This document shows positions 12,501 to 24,400 of a stretch of DNA of 64,000 bases, piece after piece. The position numbers and the translations under genes were made by a program. How positions within the stretch are numbered: position 1 is the stretch's first letter; the number at the start of each line of letters is the position of its first letter. Under the pieces are notes generated by a model. It worked only from the letters and a program-made list of their open reading frames with translations. It was not told the DNA's origin and did not search any database. The stretch comes from Hermatobates lingyangjiaoensis (lineage: Eukaryota; Arthropoda; Insecta; Hemiptera; Hermatobatidae): contig JAPFBL010000255.1 of NCBI GenBank assembly GCA_026182355.1, forward strand, positions 2,294,001-2,358,000, given 5' to 3'.

Positions 12501-15500
12501 TGTGGGCAAAGTTTCCACGTAAACAAATTAATAAGAATAAAGTATTGCTTATGAATCAAGCAGCGTTCTTCTACGGGTTTAACTGCTTATTTAGAAACAG
12601 GTTCTCGTTTCTTACTTTTCAATACAAGCGGGTAGATATCAATAGAAAAATCACAGGAAAACGAATTGTGTTCTTAATACAACTTTTTATGAGAATATTT
12701 TGTTTTTAATTGTCAAGAACGGTGATCTATTACTTTTATTAATGTTCTATCAAGTTATATTAATTTCTATAAAATAAAAAGAATAAATTAATACTTTGGT
12801 CATTTCCTATATAAGGGATCTTGGCACAGAGGTTGGTAACATCGCATACCAAAATATACTTTAGCATTTCAGACAAGATGAAATCAAAATTTCATAGTTT
12901 AACATCTACCATTTTCCCGGTGTTCATATACTCAGGCAGGTATATGATGTGCTTCTACAATTCAAAGATTTGAGGAGTATTTTTGCAATTTATCACAGGC
13001 CTAGAAATAATGGGAGTATTGATACCTGGAGTGGGGGATAAGAGACTGGCGGCCACCCAGAGCCTGCAGTGGCCAGAGCCGACGTAGCAGTAGGCCGTCT
13101 GCGTGGCCACTTGCCTGCCGCACACCGAGGGGTACTTGCACCACCTGCACATCCACTTCACTATCAGTTTTCTTGTTTTTTTTTAATATTTTTTGAAAGT
13201 GCTTCGTCCTGGCAGATAGCAGTATATTTAGGTTTATTTTAATACCAGACTAGATGACTAAATGAAAAGCAAATAATATTGGCAAACCATTGACCCGCGT
13301 AACCATATTGACATGCAACATCATTTATGTTGACACGCATTTTCAAAGATAAAAAATATCCTAATATAAATATTTGTCTCTCATAACAGCCAAAATTGGT
13401 TATTAATAATAATATTATTATTAATTCTACAAATAATAATTAATACTTTATTTCTGAAACCAGACGTGTATGTACAAGTACAATGACACTGCGTTACAAA
13501 TGTTAAAAACATTTAAAACATATTGTTTTAATATTGATATTAATATAAACATCTAAATGCTAAAGTGTTAAATTTTGGTTTTATAATTTTTGTTTTTGTA
13601 TTTTAAATGGCATTAAACTAATAATTAACTTACAAAAAATATAAATTGTATATTTTCTTTTTAGTCTTTACTTTTGCGAAGTGTGACATGTCACGAAGAT
13701 TATGTCTAAATTTTTTAAAATTTTGACACACCGAACTCAAAAGTTTATCCATCAATGGCATAAATGAAGATAAAATAATAACAGAAGCAACAATATTGAT
13801 ATAAGAAAATAAATGCATGCTCTAGGAGTCATGGGACTGGAATGGCTCATTGTACGCTTAGACTCGACCTAAATTTACCAATATCCAAAGGTAACTCTCA
13901 CCCTTATTCACTTAACATTATTGAATAAGAATCAATCTATCTTTATATAAATATTGACTACTATGTCTTCGACTAGCTGAGAGCAGTCCTGCAGCAAATG
14001 CTGTGCTGTCAGTAAGATTCGTAACTGAAACCCGACCCTCAGATCTTTCAAGACCATGGCTTTTCTTTGTTTTTGGGGAACATAGACATGCTTTCACTCT
14101 TATCGCCTTTATTAGATTACCAATCTAATAAATAAACAATCAGATTCATCAAAATGTTATGTACTAATCGGAACTTGTAAACTTATAAGTTTATATAACT
14201 TATAAAAACATATAAACTTATGTACTTCGGAACATTATTTGTTATCGTCACAAATTCGTCTACTTACTGAAAGTTATTGTCTGTTCCAGTACTTTTAAGT
14301 AATAATTTTATCAGAGGAATATTTAAAAATAAACATAGTTTTTACAATAATAAGTAAAATCAATGTCAAAATCATTTTAATAAATAGTAACATGCTTTTA
14401 TGGTTTAAAGATTTCTAGTATTTTCTATTTGATCGCAAATGGAAATTCTATGGTAGAATTGTATAGCAGATCCAACCTGTATCTGTGAGTGACGCATTTG
14501 TTGGAGCAAGTAGTCCATTTGCTCCATCGGCTGAACATCCTCTTTCTTACTTTCTTCGGAGTTTTGATTTTTTTCTTCTTCTTTTTCTCATCTGCTTTAT
14601 TAGATGAATACAAACTTTCTAACTGTTTTCTTACTGTCGCATTATTATGCATCTAAAAAAAAAATGTTTATTAAAGTTTTTATTTAGATAATATTCTTAA
14701 CCCAAGGAGATTAATATCGGACTTCTCATAATCTCTGAAAGAAACATTACTAGCATTGTCAGGGATGTGCTTCAGATCTTGGAAACGGAAACAGTCTTTG
14801 AAACAAAGACAATTATAATCAAGGATGTCAACTTATAGGTTGCTACGATGGCTGACGTAGCCAACGGGAGGAGCAGTACGGGAGGTGCAGGTAGTTTAAC
14901 GTATCATAGGATAGACAATATTGTTAAGGATAGAAGTGAAACAAATATTGGGATTGTCAATGCTAGTGACAACTATACAGCTTCATGTCTTAGGAAACAT
15001 AAGAAAAATACTTTTGAGATTGGCAAGTTTTCATTATGATACAGAAATGAACTTAAACAAACTAGAAAAGGTAACGAAGAAAAAGGGAAGACATAATATG
15101 AAAGAACCCCTTAATAAACTGCAGAGTTTATGGACACCAGGACAAAAAGTAGTAATGAAACGATTGAAATAATATTGGGTAATATTGATGTATGAGAAAT
15201 GAAATTTTTCGTTCTATATTACAAACCGATAATAATTTCAAGCTAATTCTTCGGTGATTTGATGACACTGATATCTCTTCTTGCATCTTTCTGACATTTT
15301 TCAGACAACATAGGAATATTTTGAAATCTTAAAGTGAAAAATTTGGCTTAAAATTTCAATATAGAAGGAGATTAGACAAACAACATCAAATGTAACAGAT
15401 TTACATGTAGGAGATCCACTAGCTATAGGAACAAATATCATGTTCTCCTATAAGAGTAAAGTAAGATTTCATAACATGAAATGTCACTTTGGCTTTACAA

Positions 15501-16605
15501 AAGTATTACTACTGCTGTGGTAATACCAATATTATGTTTACTTATAGTAAAGTTGAGTGAATCCACTCCAGATTTTTTATTTATTTAATAAATGAAATTC
15601 TGTGTTTACTTTATTCAAATATGAAAGTCACTGAAAATAACTGGATATGACAAACTCTTATTGAATAGCTGTATCTCAGTTGTGATAGGTTTAATAACTA
15701 GAAGTATAAGTATTGTGCAATTTTTGATTTCTCTGAAGAAGAGTACATTTAAATACTTGTCGATGTGGTTATTATTCCATTAAGTACTCTTAATATAATG
15801 TTTGTTATGTTTGAAAATATCTCAAATTACTTCTAGAATAAAAAGCATATTCTACCTTCAGTCGATAAAATTAATTTTAATTAATTCTCTCAAATTTGAT
15901 GAGAATGCTCTACAGAATGTACTGCAATCAATAGGCCTTTTATTAATAAAAGTAGAATATTGCAAAAGAAATACATTTCTTGTTTAGAAATTATACTTTA
16001 AAATAAGGTATTAAATGATATAATCGGAAATTTTATATAAAGGATTATGAGGTTTATGTTTATGTAATGTAATGATAATGTTCTAGAGTTCTAAAGTATT
16101 ATTACTTAAAGTTTAAAAGTTGCTTCAACTTCTGAAGAAGCATTAACATCTTTCCCAAGAAACAAGAATCCGACACTCAAACAGCTTCATTCTTAAACAT
16201 GTTTTCTTCCTTGTCTATTATACGTTACAAATCGTAGTTCTGGATCCTGCTATTAACTTAAGACACAATTAACGAGATATATCTTTGAAGAAAAATAAGT
16301 TTTAGGAATTATTACAGTAGAAGAGTATATAAGAATGATCTGAGTAGGGTTGCTTTGTCGACTTACCCTGACTGGGTTTTGTTTGAATGTTGAGCTGCAG
16401 TCGGCAGTTAGGTGATCTTGATCGTCTTTGCTCTGCATGTGGTAACCTTCCGGCTTGTCCTCCTCCTCTACGCAACAAACGAGTCTGTCAGTCTTTGCCG
16501 GAGTCATTGGTCATACACATGTATGTTAAACATACCTGGCTGTGGGCTTGCATCCTGCGACAGACAACCAGATGCAATCGCTTCGGCTTCAGGCATCCAT
16601 CCTTC
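9258..16605 (-). CDS. Secreted trypsin-like serine protease with TSP1-like region, 8 exons (5' end incomplete)
   Basis: Minus-strand exons 16605-16536, 16492-16367, 14652-14477, 13144-13026, 11805-11651, 11412-11278, 10415-10209 and 9533-9258 join with matching phases into about 420 residues. Order: a Cys-rich N-terminal region with a VCC motif; a basic Lys-rich linker; a thrombospondin-type-1-like segment ([20 protein letters not shown]); a propeptide Cys (SSQCGNR); then the S1 domain after K|IIGGE. The catalytic triad is complete: His in LTAAHC, Asp in DSDIALL, Ser in LGDSGGPL. Asp six residues before the Ser, with Gly in SFGEGC and YGIY, predicts cleavage after Lys/Arg. The propeptide Cys can pair with Cys of TPACLP, so the activated chains would stay linked. 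It is a likely secreted zymogen; whether it acts in immunity, development or digestion cannot be told. A possible signal-peptide exon lies at 21479-21538. The S1 call is very secure; the first two exons are less certain. Confidence 0.88.
10209..10415 (-). CDS. Protease exon with catalytic Asp
   Basis: 69 codons, phase 0 at both ends, from [12 protein letters not shown] to LHQAQ. The acceptor is GCTGTTACAG and the donor is GTTCCA. It contains DSDIALLRL, the interchain Cys in TPACLP, and VIGWGKT. Confidence 0.92.
10500..10990. repeat. Intronic repeat remnant with G13 run
   Basis: Within the intron between the Asp and His exons. Two related motifs (CATCAAAATCGGATG near 10650 and TCAAAACTGGATGCATT near 10890) suggest an old repeat copied within the intron. 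A short GT run lies near 10538 and a run of 13 G at 10918-10930. The family is not recognised. Confidence 0.3.
11278..11412 (-). CDS. Protease exon with catalytic His
   Basis: 45 codons, phase 0 at both ends, [13 protein letters not shown] through EVQYR. It contains LTAAHC. The donor is GTAAGC. The acceptor (ATTTCTCAAG) has a weak pyrimidine tract, but the phase and sequence join are unambiguous. Confidence 0.9.
11651..11805 (-). CDS. Protease exon with propeptide Cys and activation site
   Basis: Two nucleotides plus 51 codons. A basic stretch (RRTERKEK) precedes SSQCGNR, then [11 protein letters not shown] with activation between Lys and Ile, then [12 protein letters not shown]. The donor is GTAACT. 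The acceptor TTGTTAAG is the choice that restores phase with the upstream exon. Confidence 0.85.
13026..13144 (-). CDS. Protease gene exon, TSP1-like second half
   Basis: 119 nt, phase 2 to 1. It encodes [20 protein letters not shown] and GSGHC, the Cys-rich second half of the TSP1-like unit. The acceptor is GATGTGCAG and the donor is GTATCA. Confidence 0.8.
14477..14652 (-). CDS. Protease gene exon, basic linker and WSxWTxC motif
   Basis: The acceptor is a T10 tract and AG directly before an ATG-initial codon. The exon has 58 codons plus 2 nt. It encodes a Lys-rich linker (about residues 20-37 of the exon) followed by [14 protein letters not shown], the W-x-x-W-x-x-C signature of thrombospondin type 1 repeats. 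The donor is GTTGGA. Confidence 0.8.
14740..15180 (+). pseudogene. Decayed non-LTR endonuclease-domain fragment
   Basis: The plus-strand frame around 14848-15036 reads [11 protein letters not shown] and then [14 protein letters not shown]. This fits the end of the APE-type endonuclease domain of jockey/CR1-like ORF2 (T.IDNIF.....IGIV...SDH). Upstream, TIIIKDVNL resembles I.GDFN. The frame breaks repeatedly. It lies in an intron of the minus-strand protease gene. Confidence 0.42.
16367..16492 (-). CDS. Protease gene exon, VCC-containing N-terminal region
   Basis: 42 codons, phase 0 at both ends, starting [16 protein letters not shown] and ending STFKQNPVR. The donor is the strong GTAAGT. The acceptor GGCAAAG lies only 43 bases from the preceding donor, so this edge is doubtful. 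The VCC motif is reminiscent of the end of clip-type domains. Confidence 0.6.
16536..16605 (-). CDS. Protease gene exon, Cys-rich N-terminal region
   Basis: One nucleotide plus 23 codons, [19 protein letters not shown] and so on, with a good GTATGT donor and an ATAATCAG acceptor. It needs an upstream exon ending in phase 2, which I did not find. Confidence 0.55.
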
Positions 16606-17296
16606 CTGATTATTAATTTGATTTCAGCTTAAAGAACTTATTGACAAGCTTGATTAATTTTTTTATGATATTCACTACTACATATAGAATGTAATCATTA
16701 AATCCTTTAGTGAAATTCTTAACAGGACTAATTTATATAATGATACAATATTCAAATTTCTTGAGGTCCTGTTTTAATTTTAATGAACCAACTTTCCCTT
16801 CTGCTTTACATCAACAGTTTAAAATCCTACAATTTAAATAATAAATATGTTAATGTGAAAAATGTTTTTGAATAACTAAACGCCTTTCTTATCTTACCAA
16901 TGTAATCCTTTTTTTAACATGGAAATTAATATCAGTTATTAAAAAGTACTTCATTATAATTCAGAAATTATTAAAAAAAAAAGAATAAATCTTTAAAGAT
17001 GAAAGCAATTGCTCTTAGAAGATGGAATTATTGCACATACTAATTTAGAACTAACTTGAAAACAGTGATTTTAATAAATAATTTTTCTAAAAAAGAAATT
17101 ACTTGAAATGATCTACAATCTTATTCAAACCATACTGGTTTAACCATAAAATAAATAAATAAAATTTAATTAATTTATTTTTATGATACCATTTTTTTCT
17201 ATATAACTGAAATTATAACGAAAATATAATATTCCATGAAATGTAATAGTACAGTATAATAAGTGTTTTGAGTGGACTTATATATAAATCAATGCT

Positions 17297-17452
17297 CAAA
17301 CCACAATATGAAATGGGAAAACAAGACTAAGATTTTTCAACTGTAACAAGCGGTCTTCGTCAGAGTCAAAAACCCCCAAATCCAGTTGGTTTTTTACTGT
17401 TGTTACGGTTGGAAGATCTTAGTCTTGTTTTCCCATTTCATATTGTGGTTTG
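17297..17452. repeat. Hairpin element, 53-bp arms
   Basis: Arms 17297-17349 and 17400-17452 are near-perfect inverted repeats (CAAACCACAATATGAAA outermost) around a 50-base loop. On the minus strand the left arm plus loop read CTGACGA, AGACCGCTTGTTA and GAAA, the same core as the element at 5464-5640. The right arm retains CGGTTGG instead of the partner strand's CAGTTGA. It is probably two facing copies of one terminus. Confidence 0.55.
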
Positions 17453-17524
17453 ATTATTGATTGTTATTTCACGTGTTTATGTAAAATCTTTATATATATA
17501 TATAACTAAAATAAAAAACAAAAC

Positions 17525-17742
17525 AAAACTAAAGTTGATCGAGACTAGGTCAGTTTTTCAGGTTCAAATTAAACTCTCATTGCCAACGTTTCGGTTTTTT
17601 ATTTAAAACCTTTTTCATAGGCAGAAGTATAAATTTTGAAACAGAAAAACTAAGTATTACATTACAAATTATTATACAAAAAAAAATAGTCTGTGGATTT
17701 CAACAATAACTGAAGTTTGTATGTACACGTGACACTGAACTT

Positions 17743-17799
<57 letters not shown>

Positions 17800-18066
17800 A
17801 CTAAAGTTTATCGGGAATCAGTCACTTCTTAAAAATTCATAGGCAGAAGTATAAATTTTGTAACAGAAAAACTAAGTATAACATTACAAATTATTTAAAA
17901 AAAAAAATATTCTGTGAATTTCAACAACAACTGTAGTTTGAATGAACACGTGACACTGAACTTCTGCCTATGAAAAAGGTTTTTAATAAAAACCGAAACG
18001 TTGGCAATGAAAGTTTAATTTGAACCTGAAGAACTGACCGAGCCCCGATAAACTTTAGTTTTGTTT
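17525..18066. repeat. Composite inverted repeat with internal direct copies and (AT)n
   Basis: Arms 17525-17627 and 17961-18066 are inverted and contain CCAACGTTTCGG and its complement. Inside are two direct copies of a ~125-base segment (17616-17741 and 17838-17965) separated by an (AT)n tract at 17743-17796. It is non-coding. It looks like facing copies of a GAAACGTTGG-ended repeat family, possibly Penelope-like. Confidence 0.55.
17743..17796. repeat. (AT)n microsatellite
   Basis: About 27 uninterrupted AT units in the centre of the composite inverted repeat. Confidence 0.9.
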
Positions 18067-18829
18067 CTATTCCACGGTCGATACTTTTATCAATATATAT
18101 ATAAATATATATTAATTTATATTTTAAAACTTGATTGTTTTATCAATCGATAATTCACTATTTCTATATTTCAAAATTGCGTTTAACTGTAATAAATTAC
18201 CTATATTAAATGGATTAAGGTAACATTGGTCAAGTGGCGTTGTATTGCCCTTTGTAATACTGTAAAATATTAAAATGAAAAATTTCGAGTTTATATAATT
18301 ACTAGTGGAGCTAATTTTATTATTAGTGGAAATAAAATTAGCACTTGCTTTGATACTAAGAACTTTAAAGAACCTCTCCCCTTATTATATGTTTGTAAAT
18401 TGCCTACAAACGACGGAATACATATCTATTGTAGGGGCTTTGTATATAAAATGCCATTAAGAGATATTAAACAGGGTAACACCGATATCCAGATATCTTT
18501 TTAAAAAGTAGTCGAAGGTGACTTCGAGGGCTTCAAAGGTTAATGTTACATGCTTTATGCTTCAAGTCTACTTCAGATTTACTCGTAAAGTAAAAATTAA
18601 ACTTAAAATCATGGAAAGATTTGATTAATGTACTGTGTTTAGTTTATGGAATAAACCAAGTTATGTATCCGTAGTCATGTGTGTTTATGGTTAACCAAAC
18701 ACAGCATGTTAACATGCTGCGAGAAGTAACCTTCAATCTCTGGCCATTATTTAGCATGCTCTAAATCTATTTGATCTAATTAACATTCATTACCATTTAT
18801 TTTATTAATCATTTTTTGAACTTCTTGAT

Positions 18830-19435
18830 TATTACTGCTCAATTACTAGAATTTGTTAAAAGCATGGAAAAGTAACCAGAGACATCAATTTACACTGGTA
18901 AATGTGATGTAAATTTACCTTTCAGTAAATGTGACTTAGTGCCCCAGAAGTTGTTAGAGCTGGCTTTATTTGGAAGTATTCCCTTAAATATTTATAAAAA
19001 TTCAGTTGCCAGAAACTAACTCCTTAGAAGTCAATTCCTTCACTTTTTCCATTAGCAAATATAAAAGAAATGCAGTTCATTTTCTTGAATTCAATTGACC
19101 AACCACAACTGTCTTTAAAATTGTCAAGTGAACATTTACAAGTAAATTTTTCAGTTTTATCCTGACAGGTACCCTGCATAGCACAATTTTTCTGTTCCTA
19201 GTTTGTTTACTCTACTTCAGCATCCATTCTTGTATATCCAAATTTCCCGTCTCTCTCTTTTTCTTTTCTTAGAGCAAACAATTTTCTCTTGACAAATGGT
19301 TCAAAACGTTGGCCTTATTTTTGAAATATGTAGGCGAAACATATTCTATAAGATTTCGAACTCTTTTGCAATCTGTGACTTTTCTTTCAATTCCTTGTCA
19401 ACTTTGAGAATGCCGCCACTTTTTTGCTGAAGTTA
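18830..19435 (-). pseudogene. Decayed Tigger/pogo-type (CENP-B-like) transposase
   Basis: Read on the minus strand across frame breaks, the order matches a pogo-superfamily transposase: KVDKELKEKSQIAKEFEIL (psq helix-turn-helix), then NLDIQEWML..KQTRN, then DNFKDSCGWSIEFKKMN, which fits the second HTH (DFKAS.GWL..FKKR), then GKSEG, and later LPNKASS..WGTKS near the start of the DDE region. Stops and frameshifts are frequent, so it is dead. An EGF-like appearance of one frame (GTCQDKTEKFTCKC) is explained by this. Confidence 0.55.
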
Positions 19436-21478
19436 ATATTTTGTGCTGTATTGAAGGTTAGGTAGATACATCGACTTAGCAGTATGCCGTATATTACTAT
19501 AAATATGGGTGGTAAAAGAACATAATACAGGGTTATTGACCAAAAAAGATGATAAAATAACAGTTGTACTTTATATTACCTCAATTATGGAATTTTCAGG
19601 AATTCCAGTGCCCTTGTTCTTATCAGTTCAGTATCTGCTCTTTCCGTTCATATGTGTTACACAAATCTTTTTTTCGAGTTTACTGACAAAAGTTTGAAAA
19701 GCACAATTTTCTTTTACATTAAATAATGAAACGTAGAAAAAATTATCAATTAACAAGAATTACACAAGTTTGAATTTAAGAAGTTCCACAGTATCTTGTT
19801 TACTAAACAAGTAAGAAAGATGTTCTCGGTTTCATCTCCTCAAGTACTCACAGTTGATTCCATTGGGAAGTAGACTAAGAGCTATTCTTTAAATTATGAA
19901 TTTGGACCTAAATTACTAAGAGAAAATTCAAAAAATTCTTTTAAAAGAAACTTTGTTTCCTTTATATAATCCCAAACCATTATGTCAAGATAGTTTCAAT
20001 AAAACTGCCTTTTTTTTTGGTATGGTTTATATTTTTTTTAATTTTAGAAGTATATAATAAAAAGTACTATATATGTAATTGAATGTTGTGAAAACGATTT
20101 GGAACAGAGAGCAATCATTAAACTTATTAAGGGAACACAAATTATAGGCAAAACACACTTACAGTCCCTAATTTTCGATTTCAACACAACTGTTGCTGCT
20201 TCGTGAGTTGTGTCTAACCTTTTTTCTTTATTTGAGTTTCTTTACTAATTTTGTACTATAGACCGTTTTATTTTGTTTATATATATTAGTATAAATAGGC
20301 AGCAGATCTTTCAAACATATATCATTAAAGTGAACCGCAGTCTCGGCATTCACGATCTTCAGACTGAGACATTCGATTCTACCAACTAACTATCTGCTAA
20401 TTGGGTTTAACTGGAAAGGGATTTGACCAAGTGATATGTTATAAAAAATCAATGAGATAGTCAAAAAAATATTTTTCTTTATAGTATAAATAGATTAAAA
20501 AAGATCTTGTTATATGGAAAATTTTATTTCTTGATGGGAAGTCATAATTTCTATTTTAGCTTAATTGAAATACTCAATTCTTGGTTATATAGGTTTGAAA
20601 AAAACTGTGTTGTTTAAATCATTAAATAACCTAGTTATTTAGTTTATGTTATTGTAAGTTTATTTCAAATAATTTACTCTTTACTATGGATGATTATTAC
20701 CTTATTAAGTAACAGTATGATTTGTTTAATTGAAAAATGGCCTAAATAATTTAGTAACATTTTCAATTTATCTAAAGTTTTACTTAAGAAATTATGTTTC
20801 AGGAAATCGAAAAGTTGTTAAAACATTATTATATAGCAAATTATGTATTAATATACATTTAAATGCATATATATGCTAAAACATCACAGTAAACACACAT
20901 GACTCTGGAATCAAAAAAATATTCTCAAGTTTAACAAAAAAAACAACAAAATCCTAAATAAAAACAGAATTTTCAGTGAAACCATTGTCATAGAATTCAG
21001 TTTCTTAACAACGATTTATTACTCAGAAGTAAAAATTTTGTTGTCGTTGTTAAATTTGTGGGGATTTGTCTTATGCATGTATATATAAATTAGAAAGTTT
21101 AAAAAGGCATTTCAATAATCAGTAAACTTTTCTTAATATTTTCAAAGATGATGAAATGTACTTTTTATCCCTTTAAAAATATGACAAATATTTCTAGTCA
21201 AAAGTTTGTTTTGTTCCGTATATAGATATCTTGCTAAGTCAATTTACAATGCACTCCAACACCGATATTAGCAATTAAAAGAAGATTAACAATTATCAGT
21301 ATTTTATATTTACTCAGGGGTTAGACTTAGATTAGGTTATTTTGTTTATAAGCTGTATTCGTAGTACCTTCATAAAGACTATATGAATGAAATAGGATTA
21401 CTGAAAAGATAATGATATGAGTGAATTAAAGTAACTATTGAGATATATAAAGTTAAAAAGAAAGCAAGAAAAGGAGAC

Positions 21479-21538
21479 CGTGAGGGAATGTGAGATGTCT
21501 AGGAGCAGGAGGACGGCGAGAGAGGCGAGGGGCGGCAT
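21479..21538 (-). CDS. Candidate signal-peptide exon (possible first exon of the protease)
   Basis: On the minus strand an ATG in good context (CTCGCCGCCC before it) opens MPPLASLAVLLLLDISHSLT, a classic short signal peptide, within a GC-rich patch (21480-21600) that stands out from AT-rich surroundings. The exon could end before GTCTCC, a weak donor, in phase 0. The next exon seen (16605) needs phase 2 input, so at least one further exon would be required. Its link to the protease is inferred from strand and position only. Confidence 0.42.
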
Positions 21539-24380
21539 GGGCGGCGAGGTGAGCGCGAACCGACTGCCACTGCCTCACTCAGCACCACGTCTTGCCTAAT
21601 CTAGGACAACCCAATGACAAGCAGCCCATAAATCACCCAATAAATAGCCTCGCTCCTGTAATCAATGCAACCAATTTTAACAACTAACTAACTAAAAATC
21701 TCATTAACACTTAATTAACCTGACATTTTATATGTCAACACAGCCATTTAGATTGAAATGTTACTGGATGAGAGTGCAGCAGGTTTTTTGGTAAAATACT
21801 TCACTCTTGACGATTTGTAATTTAAAAGCAGATTTTGCCATTTAATATGCAAATATATGCAGTTTTGCACATTTATATCTGCGCTAAATTGAGATATTTA
21901 AATAATATTAACTGAAGGGTGAAACATTAATAACCACCCAAAGTCGTTTGCAATTCGAATTTAAGAAAAACAAACAATAGTTTGTAATATGACTATGTAA
22001 TTAATAATATTTTAAAAAAAATTCTTTAAGTATGAAAAATAAATTTTATTGATCTTTACATATTAAATTTTAATGCACACAACATTTTATTTCGATTAAA
22101 ATAAAACATATTTTTTTAAAAAACAAGTTTATTAATTGAGAAATAAAAATAATTTAAATATTTAATATATTATGTATGAGTTAATAGTATACTATTGCAC
22201 TTAAGTTTTCTAAAATATGCCTGTTACAGTATTTCAGCGTCTTCTCTAAATAACTAATTATATAAACTCACACCACAGTAGAAGCGGTACTAGTAGTTTG
22301 CGAAAACTATAATGAATGACTGATGAAGTTCTTAAAAATATTGGGCATCTCCATAGAAGCATGATTGTAAGCGAATAAACAGAAACGTTCTTTAATTCCT
22401 GAAGCACTCATTTCATTCTAAACCTCTAATAAAATAGTTAAAAATCTTCTTTGTATCAAAATTTCATACTTCTAATAAGTTCTTTCACTTTTATCCACAG
22501 TAAAGAGTAAATTATTTTAAAATAAACTTACACTTTATAGAATATCTGTTATTGCAGTATTTTCCATGTTATTATTTGAATGTAGTTTAATAGTGATTGT
22601 GATATAATTTGTTACATCATCTTGTAGTATATGTCTATTTAAAAGGTTTTGAATAAACCAAAACGTCATCAATTGTAAGTTACATTTTAACTTTGAAAAA
22701 TGACCGATTTTGAATAAATTTGGGATTTACAAATGTATATGATTAAACAATAATATTAATTAATTAATTATATTAAAATTATTTTTTATTTTAACATAAA
22801 ATACATTTTGTTTTAATTAAAATGTTTTATTGTTCAAATTTTTGTTTTGAGCATACAAAACATTCGAGGTTTACTCTGTTCGACACCCTTTGTTATTGGT
22901 TTAAATATCTGAATTAGAGTAATTGAATTCAGAAAAGGAAGAGAGATCTATTAACTAAAGCAACTGGTCTTCATCAGAGTTACTCGACAAAATAAGAAAT
23001 GAAAGGGGACAGGTAGTGTGATATTGAAAGGGAAGAGTAGTAAAAGAGGTATTTTATGCTAAAGGACGCAAAAGACTAAGAAAGCGAAATGCTGGCAAAG
23101 GAGGGAAAACAAATGTGTTTAGGAACTAACAAAAACATGTATTCATCAATCAAAATTAACCGATAAAATATTTATTACAAGCATTAGTAATGGCTTATTC
23201 AAATTGGACTCAGTATATATAAACAGAGCTATAGCCTTGTCTAAAGGATTTTCTGTAAGCACCAAGTAATGGTTTTCTTATTTGTCCTTGAACTCCTTTG
23301 TTACACTGATTTTGTCATCCTTTCATTTTCATTTTACTTTACTATAAGTAAACCATAGTGATCATGAAAATATACGATCTCGAGATTTTGACGGATTCAC
23401 ATGTTTTAGGCTTCCTGAAGTCTTTTCATTATGATGTTTTTTCGACGATGTCTGTATGTGGGTAGATAAGTGGGAGTCCATCCAAAAGTTGTGGGGCTCT
23501 GCAGTGCCAATCTTTGATGGATCAAATTCATATTTTACAAAAAAAAAAATGGGTTTAATAATGCATATGTGCCCCATTGTTTCAGAAAAATTATGCATTT
23601 GACAAGAATTTGCATTCTAATTATTTTTCAAGTATCATTTTAAAGACTAATCTACTTGAATATCTGTAATTAATATAGAACAATTTACGTACATTTTTTA
23701 ATTTCATGATGAAATCTTTCACGTCAATGAAAGGTGAAATATACCAGTGATTTTCAAACTTTCCTTTTATGACTGTTTAAACTTTAAACGTTTATGGATG
23801 ACTGAGAATCTACTTCATTATCATTTTAATTTTAAATTTTTTAAGCTTAAGAGTGATTTTTTAAAGTTAAAAATTCAAAATGTTTTCAAAATGTTGAGTA
23901 AAACACATTTCCTATTAGAAAAGATGTCAATGCCATAAGTAGTTGATATTAAATCTGTGTATTTAATATGTGTTGATATTAAACAATCTTCACATTCAAT
24001 GATGAAAAATGTCACAGAGAAATAAAATGTTCATGGGTCTCCTAGAGCAACAAATATTGATAAGTACAGGGTTAGGATACTCGTAATGACCATGATTGTG
24101 TTATCAGAAGCGAAATGTATGATCTATTAATATATTGACGATTTGAAAAAAAAATTTATATTATTATATGCATATGATACAGGTACATATATTTAAATTT
24201 ATGGTTCACTTCCAAGTAGAAATTGATTTATTTTAAATATTTTGTACATTAAAATGAGTAAATAAGTGAGCATATTACTTTGTACTTTACTATAAATAAA
24301 GCATAGATAGTATTCATATGTTTTGGGATACCTTGCTACACAATTATGAATGATATATTTGACAAGTAGAGATGAATTGA
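21539..24380. other. AT-rich intergenic sequence, little recognisable
   Basis: No supported gene. Near 22960-22990 the minus strand carries CTGATGAAGACC, the same motif as the foldback elements further left. A minus-strand ORF at 23362-23598 (FDPSKI) may be another transposase remnant, but I cannot support it. Confidence 0.45.
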
Positions 24381-24400
24381 CAGCTTTTTTAAAAAGTGGT

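Larger units (their letters stand above)
16606..18220. other. AT-rich intron or intergenic sequence with foldback elements
   Basis: No coding signal was found apart from repeats. It contains the 53-bp-arm hairpin at 17297-17452 and the composite inverted repeat at 17525-18066. Confidence 0.55.

Noticed and set aside
19030..19215. EGF-like cysteine pattern as a possible extra exon of the protease
   Set aside because: Flanking frames show it is a frame-shifted piece of a Tigger/pogo transposase; no splice sites frame it.
23362..23598. Minus ORF with FDPSKI as a possible transposase piece
   Set aside because: Resemblance is too weak and short; no flanking support was found.
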